Shown here: positions 10,470 through 19,170 of the stretch, piece after piece
Layout: each line of letters opens with the position of its first letter
How positions within the stretch are numbered: the stretch's first letter is position 1
Assembly (NCBI GenBank): GCA_051004015.1
Contig: JBPCKT010000116.1
Location: 1 to 52,260 of the forward strand
From: SXOA01 sp051004015
GTDB taxonomy: Bacteria > Planctomycetota > Planctomycetia > Pirellulales > Pirellulaceae
DNA: 52,260 nt
Direction: 5' to 3'
Translations under genes and position numbers: made by a program
The notes under the pieces: generated by a model
The model's input: only the letters and a program-made list of their open reading frames with translations
What the model was told of the DNA's origin: nothing
The model's database searches: none

Positions 10470-10668
10470 GAACAAGATAGGAATCTCGCGCGCCAAGTAA
10501 AAACTAAATTGCTTCCTGGGGTCACTGTGGGTATATTAAGTTTTGACTAGCCGGGATGGAAAATGGGGGTAGTGTCGAATTTCCGCCCCCCAAGTTGAAT
10601 GATTGTTCTGCCCTCGGGCGGCTTCGGAGAAGGTGTATCTGTCGGCTGGTGCGGCAGAAGGGATAGAC

Positions 10669-11313
10669 ATGCCGGGAACGACCATGATCGAGATACGGCA
10701 CAAAGGCACGGGCGAAGTCATTCGCCAGGTGGAAGGCGCATCCTTGGCGGGTCAGTATCTGGAAGGTGCGAAGCTGGAAGGAGCGAACTTCGCGGGCATG
10801 GATTTGACCGGCGTCGATTTTCAGCGGGCCGATCTTCGCAACGCCGACTTTACCGGCTGTAAGCTCGACCAGGCCACGTTTTCGGGGGCGCTGCTCAAGG
10901 GAGCGATCTTTGACGGCGCTAGCCTGATCAAGGCCGATTTTACCGACTGCTTTGCCCAAGGCACCGGTTTTCATGGAGCCAACCTGCAAGGGGCCGTGCT
11001 CCGCTACGCAAAGTTCGCCGAAGCCGATTTCTCCCATGCCAACATGACCGCGGTGGACATCAGCATGGCCGAGTTGGCCTGCGACTTCACCGAAGCCAAT
11101 CTCACCAAGGCCGATATTCGCGGCAGTAACCTGGCCGGCGCGGTGCTTGACGGCGCGATTCTTCTGGGAGCGAATCTCACCGACGCCAAACTTACCGGCG
11201 CTGACATGGGGAGCGCTAAGGTGGAAGGCGCCCTCATGGGAGGCGGTCGCAAGCTCGGACCGCAGATCTTCAAGAAAAAAGAGACGCGGCCTTGGTGGCA
11301 GTTCTGGAGCTAA
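10669..11313 (+). CDS. Pentapeptide-repeat protein
   Basis: A 214-residue protein made almost entirely of A(D/N)LxX pentapeptide repeats (for example GANFA, RADLR, NADFT, EANLT, KADIR, GANLT), predicted to form a right-handed quadrilateral beta-helix. It ends in a basic/aromatic tail (KKKETRPWWQFWS). ATG at 10669 was chosen because GAAGGGA lies 5 bases upstream; a TTG at 10603 would add 22 residues without support. Family roles vary (gyrase protection, scaffolds) and nothing here singles one out. No signal peptide is seen, so it is probably cytoplasmic. Confidence 0.88.
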   Translation: MPGTTMIEIRHKGTGEVIRQVEGASLAGQYLEGAKLEGANFAGMDLTGVDFQRADLRNADFTGCKLDQATFSGALLKGAIFDGASLIKADFTDCFAQGTGFHGANLQGAVLRYAKFAEADFSHANMTAVDISMAELACDFTEANLTKADIRGSNLAGAVLDGAILLGANLTDAKLTGADMGSAKVEGALMGGGRKLGPQIFKKKETRPWWQFWS

Positions 11314-11317
11314 TGGG

Positions 11318-11388
11318 AATGACTAAGCACTAATGTCTAATGACTAATGTATTCCTGATTAGTCATTAGACATTAGGATTTAGTCATT
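11318..11388. repeat. Inverted repeat of TAATGACTAATG-type units between convergent genes
   Basis: The left arm (11318-11348) and right arm (11358-11388) are 31-base inverted repeats with about 3 mismatches, separated by 9 bases. Each arm is itself a run of AATGACTAA/AATGTCTAATG units. It fills the gap between the convergent pentapeptide and phosphofructokinase genes. It could act as a bidirectional terminator, but the arms are A+T-rich in a G+C-rich genome and resemble the repeat style at 4450 and 24547. Confidence 0.8.
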
Positions 11389-11402
11389 CAAGTCTATCCC
11401 AC

Positions 11403-12725
11403 CTACTTGTTCACGTACGTCTCCAGAAACCGCGCCAGCTTGTGGAAGTCGCTGCCGTGCTCGATGTAGCGGACGACGGTGACGAGGGATTCCGGGTCGA
11501 TGAGCTTGTCGAAGAGCTCGTAATGGAGCTGCAATTGGCCGGTGACGGAGACCATCACGCCATTGAGACCTTCTTCGACCAGCGCCCGATAAGCGCCGAC
11601 GCCGAGTTGGGCCCCGAGCATCACATCGAAGGCATGGGGTTTGGCACAGCGGGCTTCATATCCCAGTTGCAGGCCGGTCACCTTGCGTTCCTTCCCGCTG
11701 GCTGTCTTGTAGGCGTCCGCAACAAGGCGGGCGAACATCCGGCCTAGATTCACATGGGAGATCGAGATGTGACCGTGGTCGTCCCGCGGAATTCCTTCCA
11801 GGTATTTTGACGGGAGCAGCTCCGCCAGCCCCTCCGCCATCACGATCACGCCGAAGGGCTTCTTCTCCTCGTCGCGGGCGAGCATCGTCTTGACGATCCG
11901 GCCCACGACCCGGTCCACCTCCATCACTTCCCGCCGCTCCGCTTCCTTGGTGACGGGATTAATCGCCGTCTCCTCGGTACGGTAGCTGCCGATGATGTCC
12001 TCGACGCTGATTACTAAGCTCGCTTCGCCGGCAATCGCCGCTCCATACGCCAGCCAGCCGGCGCTGCGGCCCATGGTCTCGGTCAGAAAGTAGGCTCCCG
12101 AAGACTCCGCGTCATACAGCAGGTTGCGAATCTCCGACGCCAGCGTCTCCACCGCGGTGAAGAAGCCGAACGTGAAATCGATCCCGTGATAATCGTTGTC
12201 AATTGTTTTGGGCAGATGCACGATCGGGATTTTTTTCGACCCCGCCGGCAGCCGGTCTTGATAGAGCTTGAATTTGTTGGCGGTCTTGAGCGTGTCGTCA
12301 CCGCCGATGGAGATCAGGGCGTCCACACCAATCGAGCACAGTCCCTCATAGACTCGCCGCAGCGGAGCGGAGAGTTTGGGGTCGTCCAGATGCGAGGGGT
12401 GCGAAACGTCCTTGCCTGGATTGGTCCTGGAAGTGCCAATTAGAATCCCTTGCGAGTTGCGGGTCCGTTTGAGGGTCTTGTGGGTAATGAGGATGTAATG
12501 CTCATCCTCCTGCAGCGGTCTCTCGGGGGAGTAATCGTTGAGGCTGGAATAGCCGTGCTTGATGCCGACGACCTCCATGCCGTTACGGAGGAACGCCACG
12601 GCCGCCGTGGAGATGACAGCATTCGCGGCTGGAGCCGGCCCGCCGGCGAACAAAATGGCGACCCGCTTGATGCTGGTGTCGTGCTTGTCGGGATTGGCCA
12701 GCGCGGTCGCGACGACTTTGGGCAT
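11403..12725 (-). CDS. pfp: 6-phosphofructokinase, probably pyrophosphate-dependent
   Basis: A 440-residue PFK-family enzyme that phosphorylates fructose 6-phosphate in glycolysis. ATG at 12725 was chosen over longer starts because GGAGG lies 6 bases upstream and the N-terminus then fits the family. The phosphate-donor loop reads FAGGPAPAANAVI (26-38). GGDD (141-144) and PKTIDND (172-178) carry the Asp and Lys that, from work on this family, mark PPi-dependent enzymes; ATP enzymes have GGDG and PGTIDND. The reaction would therefore be reversible. It is a single gene, convergent with the pentapeptide gene. Confidence 0.9.
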   Translation of the reverse strand: MPKVVATALANPDKHDTSIKRVAILFAGGPAPAANAVISTAAVAFLRNGMEVVGIKHGYSSLNDYSPERPLQEDEHYILITHKTLKRTRNSQGILIGTSRTNPGKDVSHPSHLDDPKLSAPLRRVYEGLCSIGVDALISIGGDDTLKTANKFKLYQDRLPAGSKKIPIVHLPKTIDNDYHGIDFTFGFFTAVETLASEIRNLLYDAESSGAYFLTETMGRSAGWLAYGAAIAGEASLVISVEDIIGSYRTEETAINPVTKEAERREVMEVDRVVGRIVKTMLARDEEKKPFGVIVMAEGLAELLPSKYLEGIPRDDHGHISISHVNLGRMFARLVADAYKTASGKERKVTGLQLGYEARCAKPHAFDVMLGAQLGVGAYRALVEEGLNGVMVSVTGQLQLHYELFDKLIDPESLVTVVRYIEHGSDFHKLARFLETYVNK

Positions 12726-12990
12726 GGAAACCTCCGCAGAACCGGGCCGAGAGTGGAGAAGTGTCCATTTTAGGAGGCAACGGGCTTGCAGCCAAGATGT
12801 TGCTGCCGCTCCGAGAAGTTGCAAGGGAACGCATTTTTGCGGAAAGTAGCCATCTGGACGCTTTTAGGGGGGAATTTTTGACATTAGCATGTGCGAGCGG
12901 TCGGCCAGAATCGATCTAGGGGAAATCCGCGCCGGGCGATTATCATGGACGCTTGCTTTTCCGGAGGATTGCCCTGCGCAGGAGTCAAGG

Positions 12991-14277
12991 ATGACCCGCA
13001 CGAATTTATTTGGATGGTTCGTTGGATTGGCGTTGGCCATTGGAAGTGCAGTGCCAGAGCTGGTGCATGCGCAATCGGGAGAGCCAGCCCAACCAGGCCG
13101 CACTTCTTCCGGCTACACGGCCAAAGGTACTGCCAAGGGAGCACCGTCAACAAGGGCGAAAACGCAGCCGGCCGGCAGTTCGGCCAGCGGCAGCAAGGGA
13201 GCAGTCTACGGCCCTGTTGCTCCGAGAAGCGGTCAGTCCCCTATTCGCCGCGCGGCTGGTGAAGAACCGGTCCGCGAGCCCGAATTTGGCGGCGCGAATC
13301 CATCCGGAACTTCCTCTTCGAAGGCTGGAACGACCAAGACGATTCCGTTCCCTCCCAACCCTGCCGATGTCCTCCCTCTAGCGCGCGGTGCAGACCCCCG
13401 TCAACCCGATTGGTACCCACTGGATGCCAACGTGCAAAAGTGGGTCGACGAAGTGCTGGTCGCATGGGAGAAGACGAGCGAAGAGATCGTTACCTTCAAA
13501 TGCAACTTTAAGCGATGGGAACACGATCCGGCCTTTGGACCCAGGGATCCCAAAACTCCCTACACCTACGGCGAGGGAGTTATCCAGTACGCCAAACCCG
13601 ACAAGGGGATGTTCAAAGTCGAATCCCTGGTGAAATATAGCGCCCCGCCAATCGCCGGTGGCAAGCCTGTTTGGCTAGCGCAAATCGGTGAGCAATGGGT
13701 CTGCGACGGGCGGAGCATCTTCGAGTTCAGCATTCGGGAAAAGAAGCTCTATCAGCGGATATTGCCCAAAGAGATGCAAGGCCAGGCCATCGCGGACGGG
13801 CCGCTTCCGTTCCTGTTCGGGGCCAAAGTTACTACCATCAAGGCCCGCTACTGGATTCACCCCGCCCCGAATGTCCCCGCGGGGCACGAAGGGGAGTATT
13901 GGCTGGAAGCGGTCCCGCGCTTCAGCCGCGATGCCGCCAACTTCCAAAAGGTCAGCATCATTCTCGACGAGAAAGATTTTCTGCCCAAAGCCCTCGACGT
14001 CTACGCACCCAATTACAACTTCAAGACCAACCCAGCGCACACCGAGTACTCTTTTGAAAAGCGGGAGACGACCCTTAAGTCCGATAAACGGCCGCTCGCC
14101 GTGCTGGAGCCTCTCATTGAAAACTTCAGGAAGCGATTCTACGCACCGGACGTCCCCAAAGGCTGGAAGAAGGTAGTGGAAGACATGAACGGAATGCCCC
14201 CGGGGCCGATTCCTGTGCAAGGCCCGGCCCCAGGCACCGCCACGCGGCCCGCAGGGACTAAGACGAAGACCAAGTAA
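12991..14277 (+). CDS. TIGR03009-type secreted planctomycete protein
   Basis: A 428-residue exported protein. The signal peptide (about 1-27) ends VHAQ. A Ser/Gly/Thr/Pro-rich linker runs to about 135, then a conserved domain starts with LDANVQKWVDEVLVAWEK and continues through FKCNFKRWEHDPAFG to about 370, with a Pro/Thr/Lys tail. The domain matches my memory of TIGR03009, a planctomycete-specific family of unknown function with an outer-membrane lipoprotein-carrier-like (LolA-like) layout; that likeness is inference. ATG at 12991 has AGGAG 7 bases upstream; an upstream in-frame start at 12889 would spoil the signal peptide. Confidence 0.78.
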   Translation: MTRTNLFGWFVGLALAIGSAVPELVHAQSGEPAQPGRTSSGYTAKGTAKGAPSTRAKTQPAGSSASGSKGAVYGPVAPRSGQSPIRRAAGEEPVREPEFGGANPSGTSSSKAGTTKTIPFPPNPADVLPLARGADPRQPDWYPLDANVQKWVDEVLVAWEKTSEEIVTFKCNFKRWEHDPAFGPRDPKTPYTYGEGVIQYAKPDKGMFKVESLVKYSAPPIAGGKPVWLAQIGEQWVCDGRSIFEFSIREKKLYQRILPKEMQGQAIADGPLPFLFGAKVTTIKARYWIHPAPNVPAGHEGEYWLEAVPRFSRDAANFQKVSIILDEKDFLPKALDVYAPNYNFKTNPAHTEYSFEKRETTLKSDKRPLAVLEPLIENFRKRFYAPDVPKGWKKVVEDMNGMPPGPIPVQGPAPGTATRPAGTKTKTK

Positions 14278-14378
14278 CGGCATCTGCATTTTTCTGTCCC
14301 CCATTTTTCTGTCCGTCCGTCTTCTGCGGTATCATTGCGGGAAGTGCAGTTCTCCACCTGCTCATCCCGAGATATCCC

Positions 14379-15290
14379 ATGAAGACCCACTTGCATCTGC
14401 TTCTGTTTTCCGCTGCCGCTTTGGTCAGCTTGTTTGCTCCACTCGCCACTGCTGCCGATGCCGACGGCAAGCTACGCATTCTGGTATTCGGCGCTCACCC
14501 CGACGATGCGGAGTTCAAAGCCGGCGGAACGGCGGCGAAGTGGGCGAAGTTGGGGCATCATGTGAAGCTGGTGTCGGTGACGAATGGGGATATCGGGCAT
14601 TGGCAGATGGCTGGCGGACCGCTGGCCCAGCGGCGGACGGCGGAGGTGGAGGCGGCGGCGAAGAAGCTGGGGGTGGCGTCGCAGGTGCTGGATATTCACG
14701 ACGGCGAACTGTTGCCGACGCTTGAAAACCGCCGGCTCATCACGCGGGTCATCCGGGAGTGGAAGGCGGACATCGTCATCTCTCACCGGCCGTGGGACTA
14801 CCACCCGGACCATCGCTACGTCGGAGTCCTGGTTCAGGACGCGGCCTTCATGGTCACCGTGCCGTTCTTCTGCCCCGATGCGCCGCCGCTCAAAACCAAC
14901 CCGGTCTTCCTTTTCTCCAGCGACGGCTTTCAGCGGCCCTACCCGTTCAAGCCGGACGTGGCGATGGACATCGGCGACGTCTTCGAGCAGAAGCTCGACG
15001 CGGTGCATGAGCTGGCCTCGCAGGTCTACGAAGGGGGCGCGAATGGCAACGAGGAATTCGTCCGCTCCGTCCCGCCTGAAAGTGACACCGCCGGCCGCAA
15101 AGCCTGGCTCAAGAGCCGCTGGCAAGACCGCCAAAGCCGCGAGGCGGACAGGGCTCGGGCCGTGCTGCTGGAAATCTATGGCGAAGAGGCCGGCAAAGCG
15201 GTGAAGTATGCGGAGGCGTTTGAGATTTGCGAGTATGGGCGGCGGCCGAGCGCGGAGGAGCTGAAGAAGTTGTTTCCGATTGGAAAGTAG
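14379..15290 (+). CDS. Secreted PIG-L family deacetylase
   Basis: A 303-residue zinc-dependent de-N-acetylase of the PIG-L/LmbE family, which removes acetyl groups from GlcNAc-type sugars. A signal peptide (about 1-26) places it outside the cytoplasm. The metal motif AHPDD is at 39-43 and the second motif HPDHR at 142-146; LVSVTNGDIGH and QRRTAEVEAAAKKLG are also family-typical. Planctomycetes have several such exported enzymes, thought to act in polysaccharide breakdown. Neighbouring genes give no pathway. Confidence 0.88.
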   Translation: MKTHLHLLLFSAAALVSLFAPLATAADADGKLRILVFGAHPDDAEFKAGGTAAKWAKLGHHVKLVSVTNGDIGHWQMAGGPLAQRRTAEVEAAAKKLGVASQVLDIHDGELLPTLENRRLITRVIREWKADIVISHRPWDYHPDHRYVGVLVQDAAFMVTVPFFCPDAPPLKTNPVFLFSSDGFQRPYPFKPDVAMDIGDVFEQKLDAVHELASQVYEGGANGNEEFVRSVPPESDTAGRKAWLKSRWQDRQSREADRARAVLLEIYGEEAGKAVKYAEAFEICEYGRRPSAEELKKLFPIGK

Positions 15291-15333
15291 CTTTCCGATC
15301 GGCGGCGCCTGGAAGATACCAACCTCGGGAATG

Positions 15334-15352
15334 TCCCCCCTTATTTCGGGGG
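15334..15352. terminator. Possible terminator hairpin after the PIG-L gene
   Basis: GTCCCCCC and GGGGGCC face each other across TTATTTC, a strong G+C stem 44 bases after the PIG-L stop. No T-run follows directly. An A-rich tract comes about 17 bases later. It could end the PIG-L transcript. Confidence 0.4.
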
Positions 15353-15489
15353 CCGGCGCATAGCGATTGAAAAAAACAATTTCCTGCTTGCGCAGTCAGC
15401 TAGTTTTCACGGCGGCATTTTTCGGCTAGCCTCAACATCTTCTGGCGCTCTATTCTGGGTGTCATTCGCCTACGCAAGGAACAAGCGTT

Positions 15490-15831
15490 ATGGACGTGAA
15501 CGAGGCATTTGCGTTGATTTCCAGCTGGCCCGATCTTCCACCTTACGATGAAGGAATCGGGGTTGGCGGGGCATTTCGAGACACAGCTTATGCGGTGATG
15601 TCTGGTTTGCTGCCGGAGTGCCGCGATGAGGATGACCTCTGCATGGCAATCGCCAAGGGTCAACTGGATCAACAATGGCGTGGGGACGAGGGGCTCGCCA
15701 ACTACTGGCGGAGCCATCGGATGGTCCACGCCGCGGTTAGGAAACCACTGCGTGAGCCCGCCTTTCGGGGCAGAGAGACCAACGAGCCGCTGAGTTCCGA
15801 TTCCGCGGACCACCTTCTTGCCCCCGCGTAG
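15490..15831 (+). CDS. Small hypothetical protein
   Basis: A 113-residue protein of unknown function. It is soluble, without signal peptide or membrane segment, and has acidic and aromatic patches (SSWPDLPPYDEG, WRGDEGLANYWRSHRM). AAGGAA lies about 9 bases before the ATG and codon use resembles its neighbours, which favours a real gene. The last 30 residues are polar and probably disordered. No family was recognised. Confidence 0.5.
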   Translation: MDVNEAFALISSWPDLPPYDEGIGVGGAFRDTAYAVMSGLLPECRDEDDLCMAIAKGQLDQQWRGDEGLANYWRSHRMVHAAVRKPLREPAFRGRETNEPLSSDSADHLLAPA

Positions 15832-15906
15832 CGCATCCGAATTTCGCGGTCATAGGCTAGGCCCGGCTAAGTGGCTGGACTTTCACTTCGGATAGAATGC
15901 CAGCCT

Positions 15907-16905
15907 ATGGCACAGCTTCCGCCACTTCGCTTTGCACCGCTTTTCAAACGCTATCTCTGGGGAGGGCGGCAGTTGGGGACGCTGCTGGGGAAGGCGATTG
16001 GCAAGGGAGAGGATTATGCGGAGAGCTGGGAGGTGGCCGATCATGGGACGGACCAATCGGTGGTCGATGGGGGTCCGCTGACGGGGATGACGCTGAGTGA
16101 CATAGTGGCAAAGCATGGACGCGAATTGCTGGGACGGCACTGGGCGAGTGGCCTAGCTGCAGCCCGATTTCCACTCCTGTTCAAGTTTCTCGACTGCCGG
16201 CGCGCGCTTTCCGTGCAAGTGCATCCCCATGACGCGGCAGCGGCGAAGCGAGTGCCGCCGGATTTAGGGAAGACGGAAGCCTGGGTGATTCTGGCCGCGG
16301 AGCCGGGAAGCGTGGTCTATGCGGGCCTGAAGCGGGGGTTCGACCGGGCGGCGCTGGAGCGGGAGGTAAATCGCGGCACCACGGAGCTTTGCCTGCACAA
16401 GTTCGAGCCGCGGGTCGGGGACTGTATCTTCATCCCGGCGAGAACTGTTCATGCCTTGGGAGCCGGCCTCGTCGTCGCCGAGATCCAACAGGCCAGCGAC
16501 ACCACCTTCCGCCTCTTCGACTGGAACCGCCTCGGCCCCGATGGCAAGCGGCGGCAACTGCATGTCGAAGAGAGCCTCGCCGCCATCGACTACTCCGCCG
16601 GCCCTGAGCAGCCGCAGGTTCCCCAGCCGACGGACCGCTCCTTCGTCCAGCGGCTCGTCGCCTGCGACAAGTTCATCCTTGATCGCTGGCGGTTCACGGG
16701 GTCTGAACCAGCCGACCAGCGAGTCCTGGGCGGGGACGAGAGGTTCCATATTCTCTCGGTGCTCTCCGGCTCGGCAACAATTTCAACTGGTGTGGCGAAC
16801 GAGAAACTTGTTTTGGGCCAGACGCTACTTCTTCCCGCCTCCACCGGCACGTGCAAGATGGCCGCCGAAAACGGAACCGTTCTGCTGGACAGTTACCTGC
16901 CGTAA
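15907..16905 (+). CDS. manA: Mannose-6-phosphate isomerase, type I
   Basis: A 332-residue zinc cupin enzyme interconverting mannose 6-phosphate and fructose 6-phosphate, the entry to GDP-mannose and to mannose use. PLFKRYLWGGRQLG opens the protein. The metal motif QVHPHD is at 104-109, KTEAWVIL follows, and the catalytic region is FIPARTVHALGAGLVVAEIQQASDTT, quoted here as HALGAGLVVAEIQQASD. Length fits the short bacterial class. ATG at 15907 gives the family N-terminus; an upstream in-frame start at 15871 adds 12 atypical residues. It converges on the deformylase gene 27 bases away. Confidence 0.92.
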   Translation: MAQLPPLRFAPLFKRYLWGGRQLGTLLGKAIGKGEDYAESWEVADHGTDQSVVDGGPLTGMTLSDIVAKHGRELLGRHWASGLAAARFPLLFKFLDCRRALSVQVHPHDAAAAKRVPPDLGKTEAWVILAAEPGSVVYAGLKRGFDRAALEREVNRGTTELCLHKFEPRVGDCIFIPARTVHALGAGLVVAEIQQASDTTFRLFDWNRLGPDGKRRQLHVEESLAAIDYSAGPEQPQVPQPTDRSFVQRLVACDKFILDRWRFTGSEPADQRVLGGDERFHILSVLSGSATISTGVANEKLVLGQTLLLPASTGTCKMAAENGTVLLDSYLP

Positions 16906-16932
16906 GCAAGCCAGCAGGCGGGCCGCCCGCGG

Positions 16933-17565
16933 TTACGTGTACTTCCGCTCAAGGTCCGCCAGCCGGGCGGCGATTTGCTCGTCGCTGGGGATGCTGCCGG
17001 TGGAGCGGCTGCTTTCAAAGGCGGTTTCGAATTCGTGGAGGTCGTAGGCGATGTCGGTGCGGGCGGTGGGATTCATCCGGTCGGTGAAGAGGACGCCGTC
17101 GAGATGGTCGGTTTCGTGCTGGATGCAACGCCCCAGCAGGCCGGTGACATCGGCATGGAATTCCTTGCCATCGAGCGAGTAGGCGTTCACGCGAACCTGC
17201 TTGGGGCGGATGACGTTCGCATATAGCCCTGGCAGACTCAGGCACCCCTCTTCCGCCTCCTCGCTCCCTTTGGGAAAGCTGATGACCGGGTTGAGAAAAA
17301 CCATCTCTTCCCCTTCCCCCTGTTTGCCGGACAGGTTGAGAATGAAAAACCGCAGCGGCAGGTCCACCTGGTTCGCGGCCAGGCCGATCCCCTTGGAGGC
17401 GTACATGAGCTCGAACATCTCGCTGACCATCTGTTTCAACTCGGCATCCACCCGGCGCAGCGGCTTGCTTTTGTGACGAAGGGTCGGATGGGGGTAGGCG
17501 AGGATTTCCAAAGCAGGGCTGGGGCTGGGGGCTGGGGGCTGGGAGGATGAATTATAGGAACTCAT
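16933..17565 (-). CDS. def: Peptide deformylase with a Pro/Ser-rich N-terminal extension
   Basis: A 210-residue metalloenzyme that removes the formyl group from nascent N-terminal methionine. All three motifs are present: GIGLAANQ (59-66), EGCLSLPG (106-113) and QHETDH (149-154, the HExxH zinc site). The conserved part starts at LEILAYPHPTLR (19-30). Before it lie 18 residues (SSSQPPAPSPSPA) coded by a G-rich tandem tract on the plus strand. ATG at 17565 is the best start seen. A start nearer to LEILAY would remove the odd extension, but no good codon is there. Confidence 0.92.
   Translation of the reverse strand: MSSYNSSSQPPAPSPSPALEILAYPHPTLRHKSKPLRRVDAELKQMVSEMFELMYASKGIGLAANQVDLPLRFFILNLSGKQGEGEEMVFLNPVISFPKGSEEAEEGCLSLPGLYANVIRPKQVRVNAYSLDGKEFHADVTGLLGRCIQHETDHLDGVLFTDRMNPTARTDIAYDLHEFETAFESSRSTGSIPSDEQIAARLADLERKYT
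17515..17546. repeat. G-rich tandem tract (GGGGCTG units) inside the start of def
   Basis: On the plus strand five runs of three or more G are separated by CT or A, with a period of about 6-7 (GGGCTGGGGCTGGGGGCTGG and onwards). It encodes the Pro/Ala/Ser-rich N-terminal extension of the deformylase on the minus strand. The spacing would allow a G-quadruplex on the non-template (+) side. Confidence 0.6.
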
Positions 17566-17746
17566 GGGCCGAAGTCGTAGGGGCGGAGGAAAGGAGGAAT
17601 GGGACACGGAAAACACGGGGGACACGGCAATGCTGGCGGAGAAGTGGAGCCAGGAAAATGGCATGAAATTGGAGAGCGCGGCAAGTAAATGGCTGGCAGG
17701 AAGATAAGATTGAACGACAGACCAAACAGGCTGTGAACTTACTTTC

Positions 17747-17782
17747 CCCTTTGCGACTCTGCGCCTTTGGGCCTTTGCGTTC
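17747..17782. repeat. Tandem CTTTGCG-type units in the leader of the next gene
   Basis: A run of loose CTTTGCG / CTCTGCGCCTTTG / GCCTTTGCGTT units ends 20 bases before the start codon at 17803. A separate GGGACACGGAAAACACGG run is at 17601-17627 in the same gap. Both look like members of dispersed short-unit intergenic repeats, not regulatory sites of a known type. Confidence 0.45.
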
Positions 17783-17802
17783 AAGAGATTGACCGAGGAA
17801 CT

Positions 17803-19056
17803 ATGGCACGCTTGGTTTTTTTGTTGCCCTTGTTGGTTGCAGTCGTTTCGAGCGCTGGCGCCGGCGAGAACTGGCCGGACTTCCGCGGGCCGGCGATGGA
17901 TGGGCATAGCGATGCAAAAGAATTGCCGCTGGAGTGGAGCGAGCAGAAGAATGTCCGCTGGAAGACGGCCATTGCCGGTCGCGGCTGGAGCACGCCGGTG
18001 ATTTGGGGGGAGCAGATTTGGCTGACGACCGCGACCAGCGATGGCAAGGAGCTTTATGCGCTCTGCGTCGACAAGGCGAGCGGCGCAGTGGCGCAGCGGA
18101 TCAAGGTGTTCGAAGTCGCTAAGCCGGAGCCGGTGAACGCCACCAATAGCTATGCGTCCCCTTCGCCGGTGATTGAGGCGGGGAAGGTCTACGTCCACTT
18201 CGGCACCTACGGCACCGCGGCAGTCAATACCGAGACCGGCAGCATCATTTGGAAGCGGACCGATCTGCAGCTTGATCACAAGGAAGGGCCTGGCTCGTCT
18301 CCAGTGCTCTTCGAGAATTCGCTGATCCTGTCCTGCGACGGTGCCGACGTGCAGTACATGATCGCCCTCGATACCGCCAATGGGGAGACAAAATGGAAGA
18401 CGAAACGGAGCGTTAACTTCGGCTTTTTCCCTGGCGATTTTCGCAAGGCGTATTCCACTCCTCTCGTCGCCCAAGTCGACGGCAAGCCGCAATTGATTAC
18501 CACGGCGGCGCAGTCGGCCTACGGCTATGACGTGGAAAGCGGCAAGGAGCTGTGGCGGTTCGGCTACGGCGGCTTCAGCAACGCTTCGCGCCCGGTCGTC
18601 GGCCAGGGAATGATGTTCCTCAACTCCGGCTACATGAAGCCGCAGCTCTTCGGGGTGAAGCTCGGCGGCGGCGGCGGAAACATCACCGAATCGAATTTCG
18701 TTTGGAAGCAAACCTCTTCCGCGCCCAACAAGCCGTCGCCGCTCCTCATCGATGACCTCTTCTATATGATTTCCGACGGCGGCGTGGCGAGCTGCCTGGA
18801 CACCAAGACCGGTGAACCCGTTTGGACCAAGCGCCTCAGCGGCAACTTCTCGGCCTCTCCCATCTATGCCGCCGGGCGGATTTACGTCAGCGATCAGGAC
18901 GGCAAGACCTTCGTCTTCAAACCGGGCCGACAATACCAGCAGCTGGCCGTCAACCAGTTGGATGAAGGCTGCATGGCTTCGCCGGCGGTGAGCGGAAAGG
19001 CGATTTTCCTGCGGACGAAGACGTGCCTCTACAGGATTGAGGAGAGTGCGAAGTAA
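17803..19056 (+). CDS. Secreted PQQ-like beta-propeller protein
   Basis: A 417-residue exported protein with a signal peptide (about 1-20). It has repeated propeller blades with the family pattern: NWPDFRGPAMDG at the mature N-terminus, then SPSPVIEAGKVYVHFGTYG, GSSPVLFENSLILSCDG and ASPIYAAGRIYVSDQDG (19 residues or fewer each as quoted). Planctomycetes encode many such outer-wall-b-like propellers without proven PQQ binding, so an enzyme activity should not be assumed. GAGGAA 2 bases before ATG 17803 supports the start. A second family member is at 23193-24533. Confidence 0.88.
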   Translation: MARLVFLLPLLVAVVSSAGAGENWPDFRGPAMDGHSDAKELPLEWSEQKNVRWKTAIAGRGWSTPVIWGEQIWLTTATSDGKELYALCVDKASGAVAQRIKVFEVAKPEPVNATNSYASPSPVIEAGKVYVHFGTYGTAAVNTETGSIIWKRTDLQLDHKEGPGSSPVLFENSLILSCDGADVQYMIALDTANGETKWKTKRSVNFGFFPGDFRKAYSTPLVAQVDGKPQLITTAAQSAYGYDVESGKELWRFGYGGFSNASRPVVGQGMMFLNSGYMKPQLFGVKLGGGGGNITESNFVWKQTSSAPNKPSPLLIDDLFYMISDGGVASCLDTKTGEPVWTKRLSGNFSASPIYAAGRIYVSDQDGKTFVFKPGRQYQQLAVNQLDEGCMASPAVSGKAIFLRTKTCLYRIEESAK

Positions 19057-19170
19057 CGCCAAGTCGCGGCCGATGGGACTTGCCAATTCGTCACTCCCTC
19101 TTCTGCCACGCAACGCGTAGGCTTAGTATCAAGGCTATATCCCCCCGGCCTCTTTCCACGAGACTTCACC

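Noticed and set aside
10530..10560. TTGACT-like -35 box before the pentapeptide gene
   Set aside because: No -10 box at a proper distance was found, so no promoter is claimed.
15328..15340. GGGAATGTCCCC recalls the complement of the IS motif GGGGACATTTC at the left edge
   Set aside because: Only about 9 bases match, the rest of the motif is missing, and it is part of a simple C/G hairpin.
17566..19113. Open frame continuing upstream of def across the propeller gene
   Set aside because: It reads through a repeat (NAKAQRRRVAKGK) and the antisense of a clear propeller gene; the deformylase begins near 17565.
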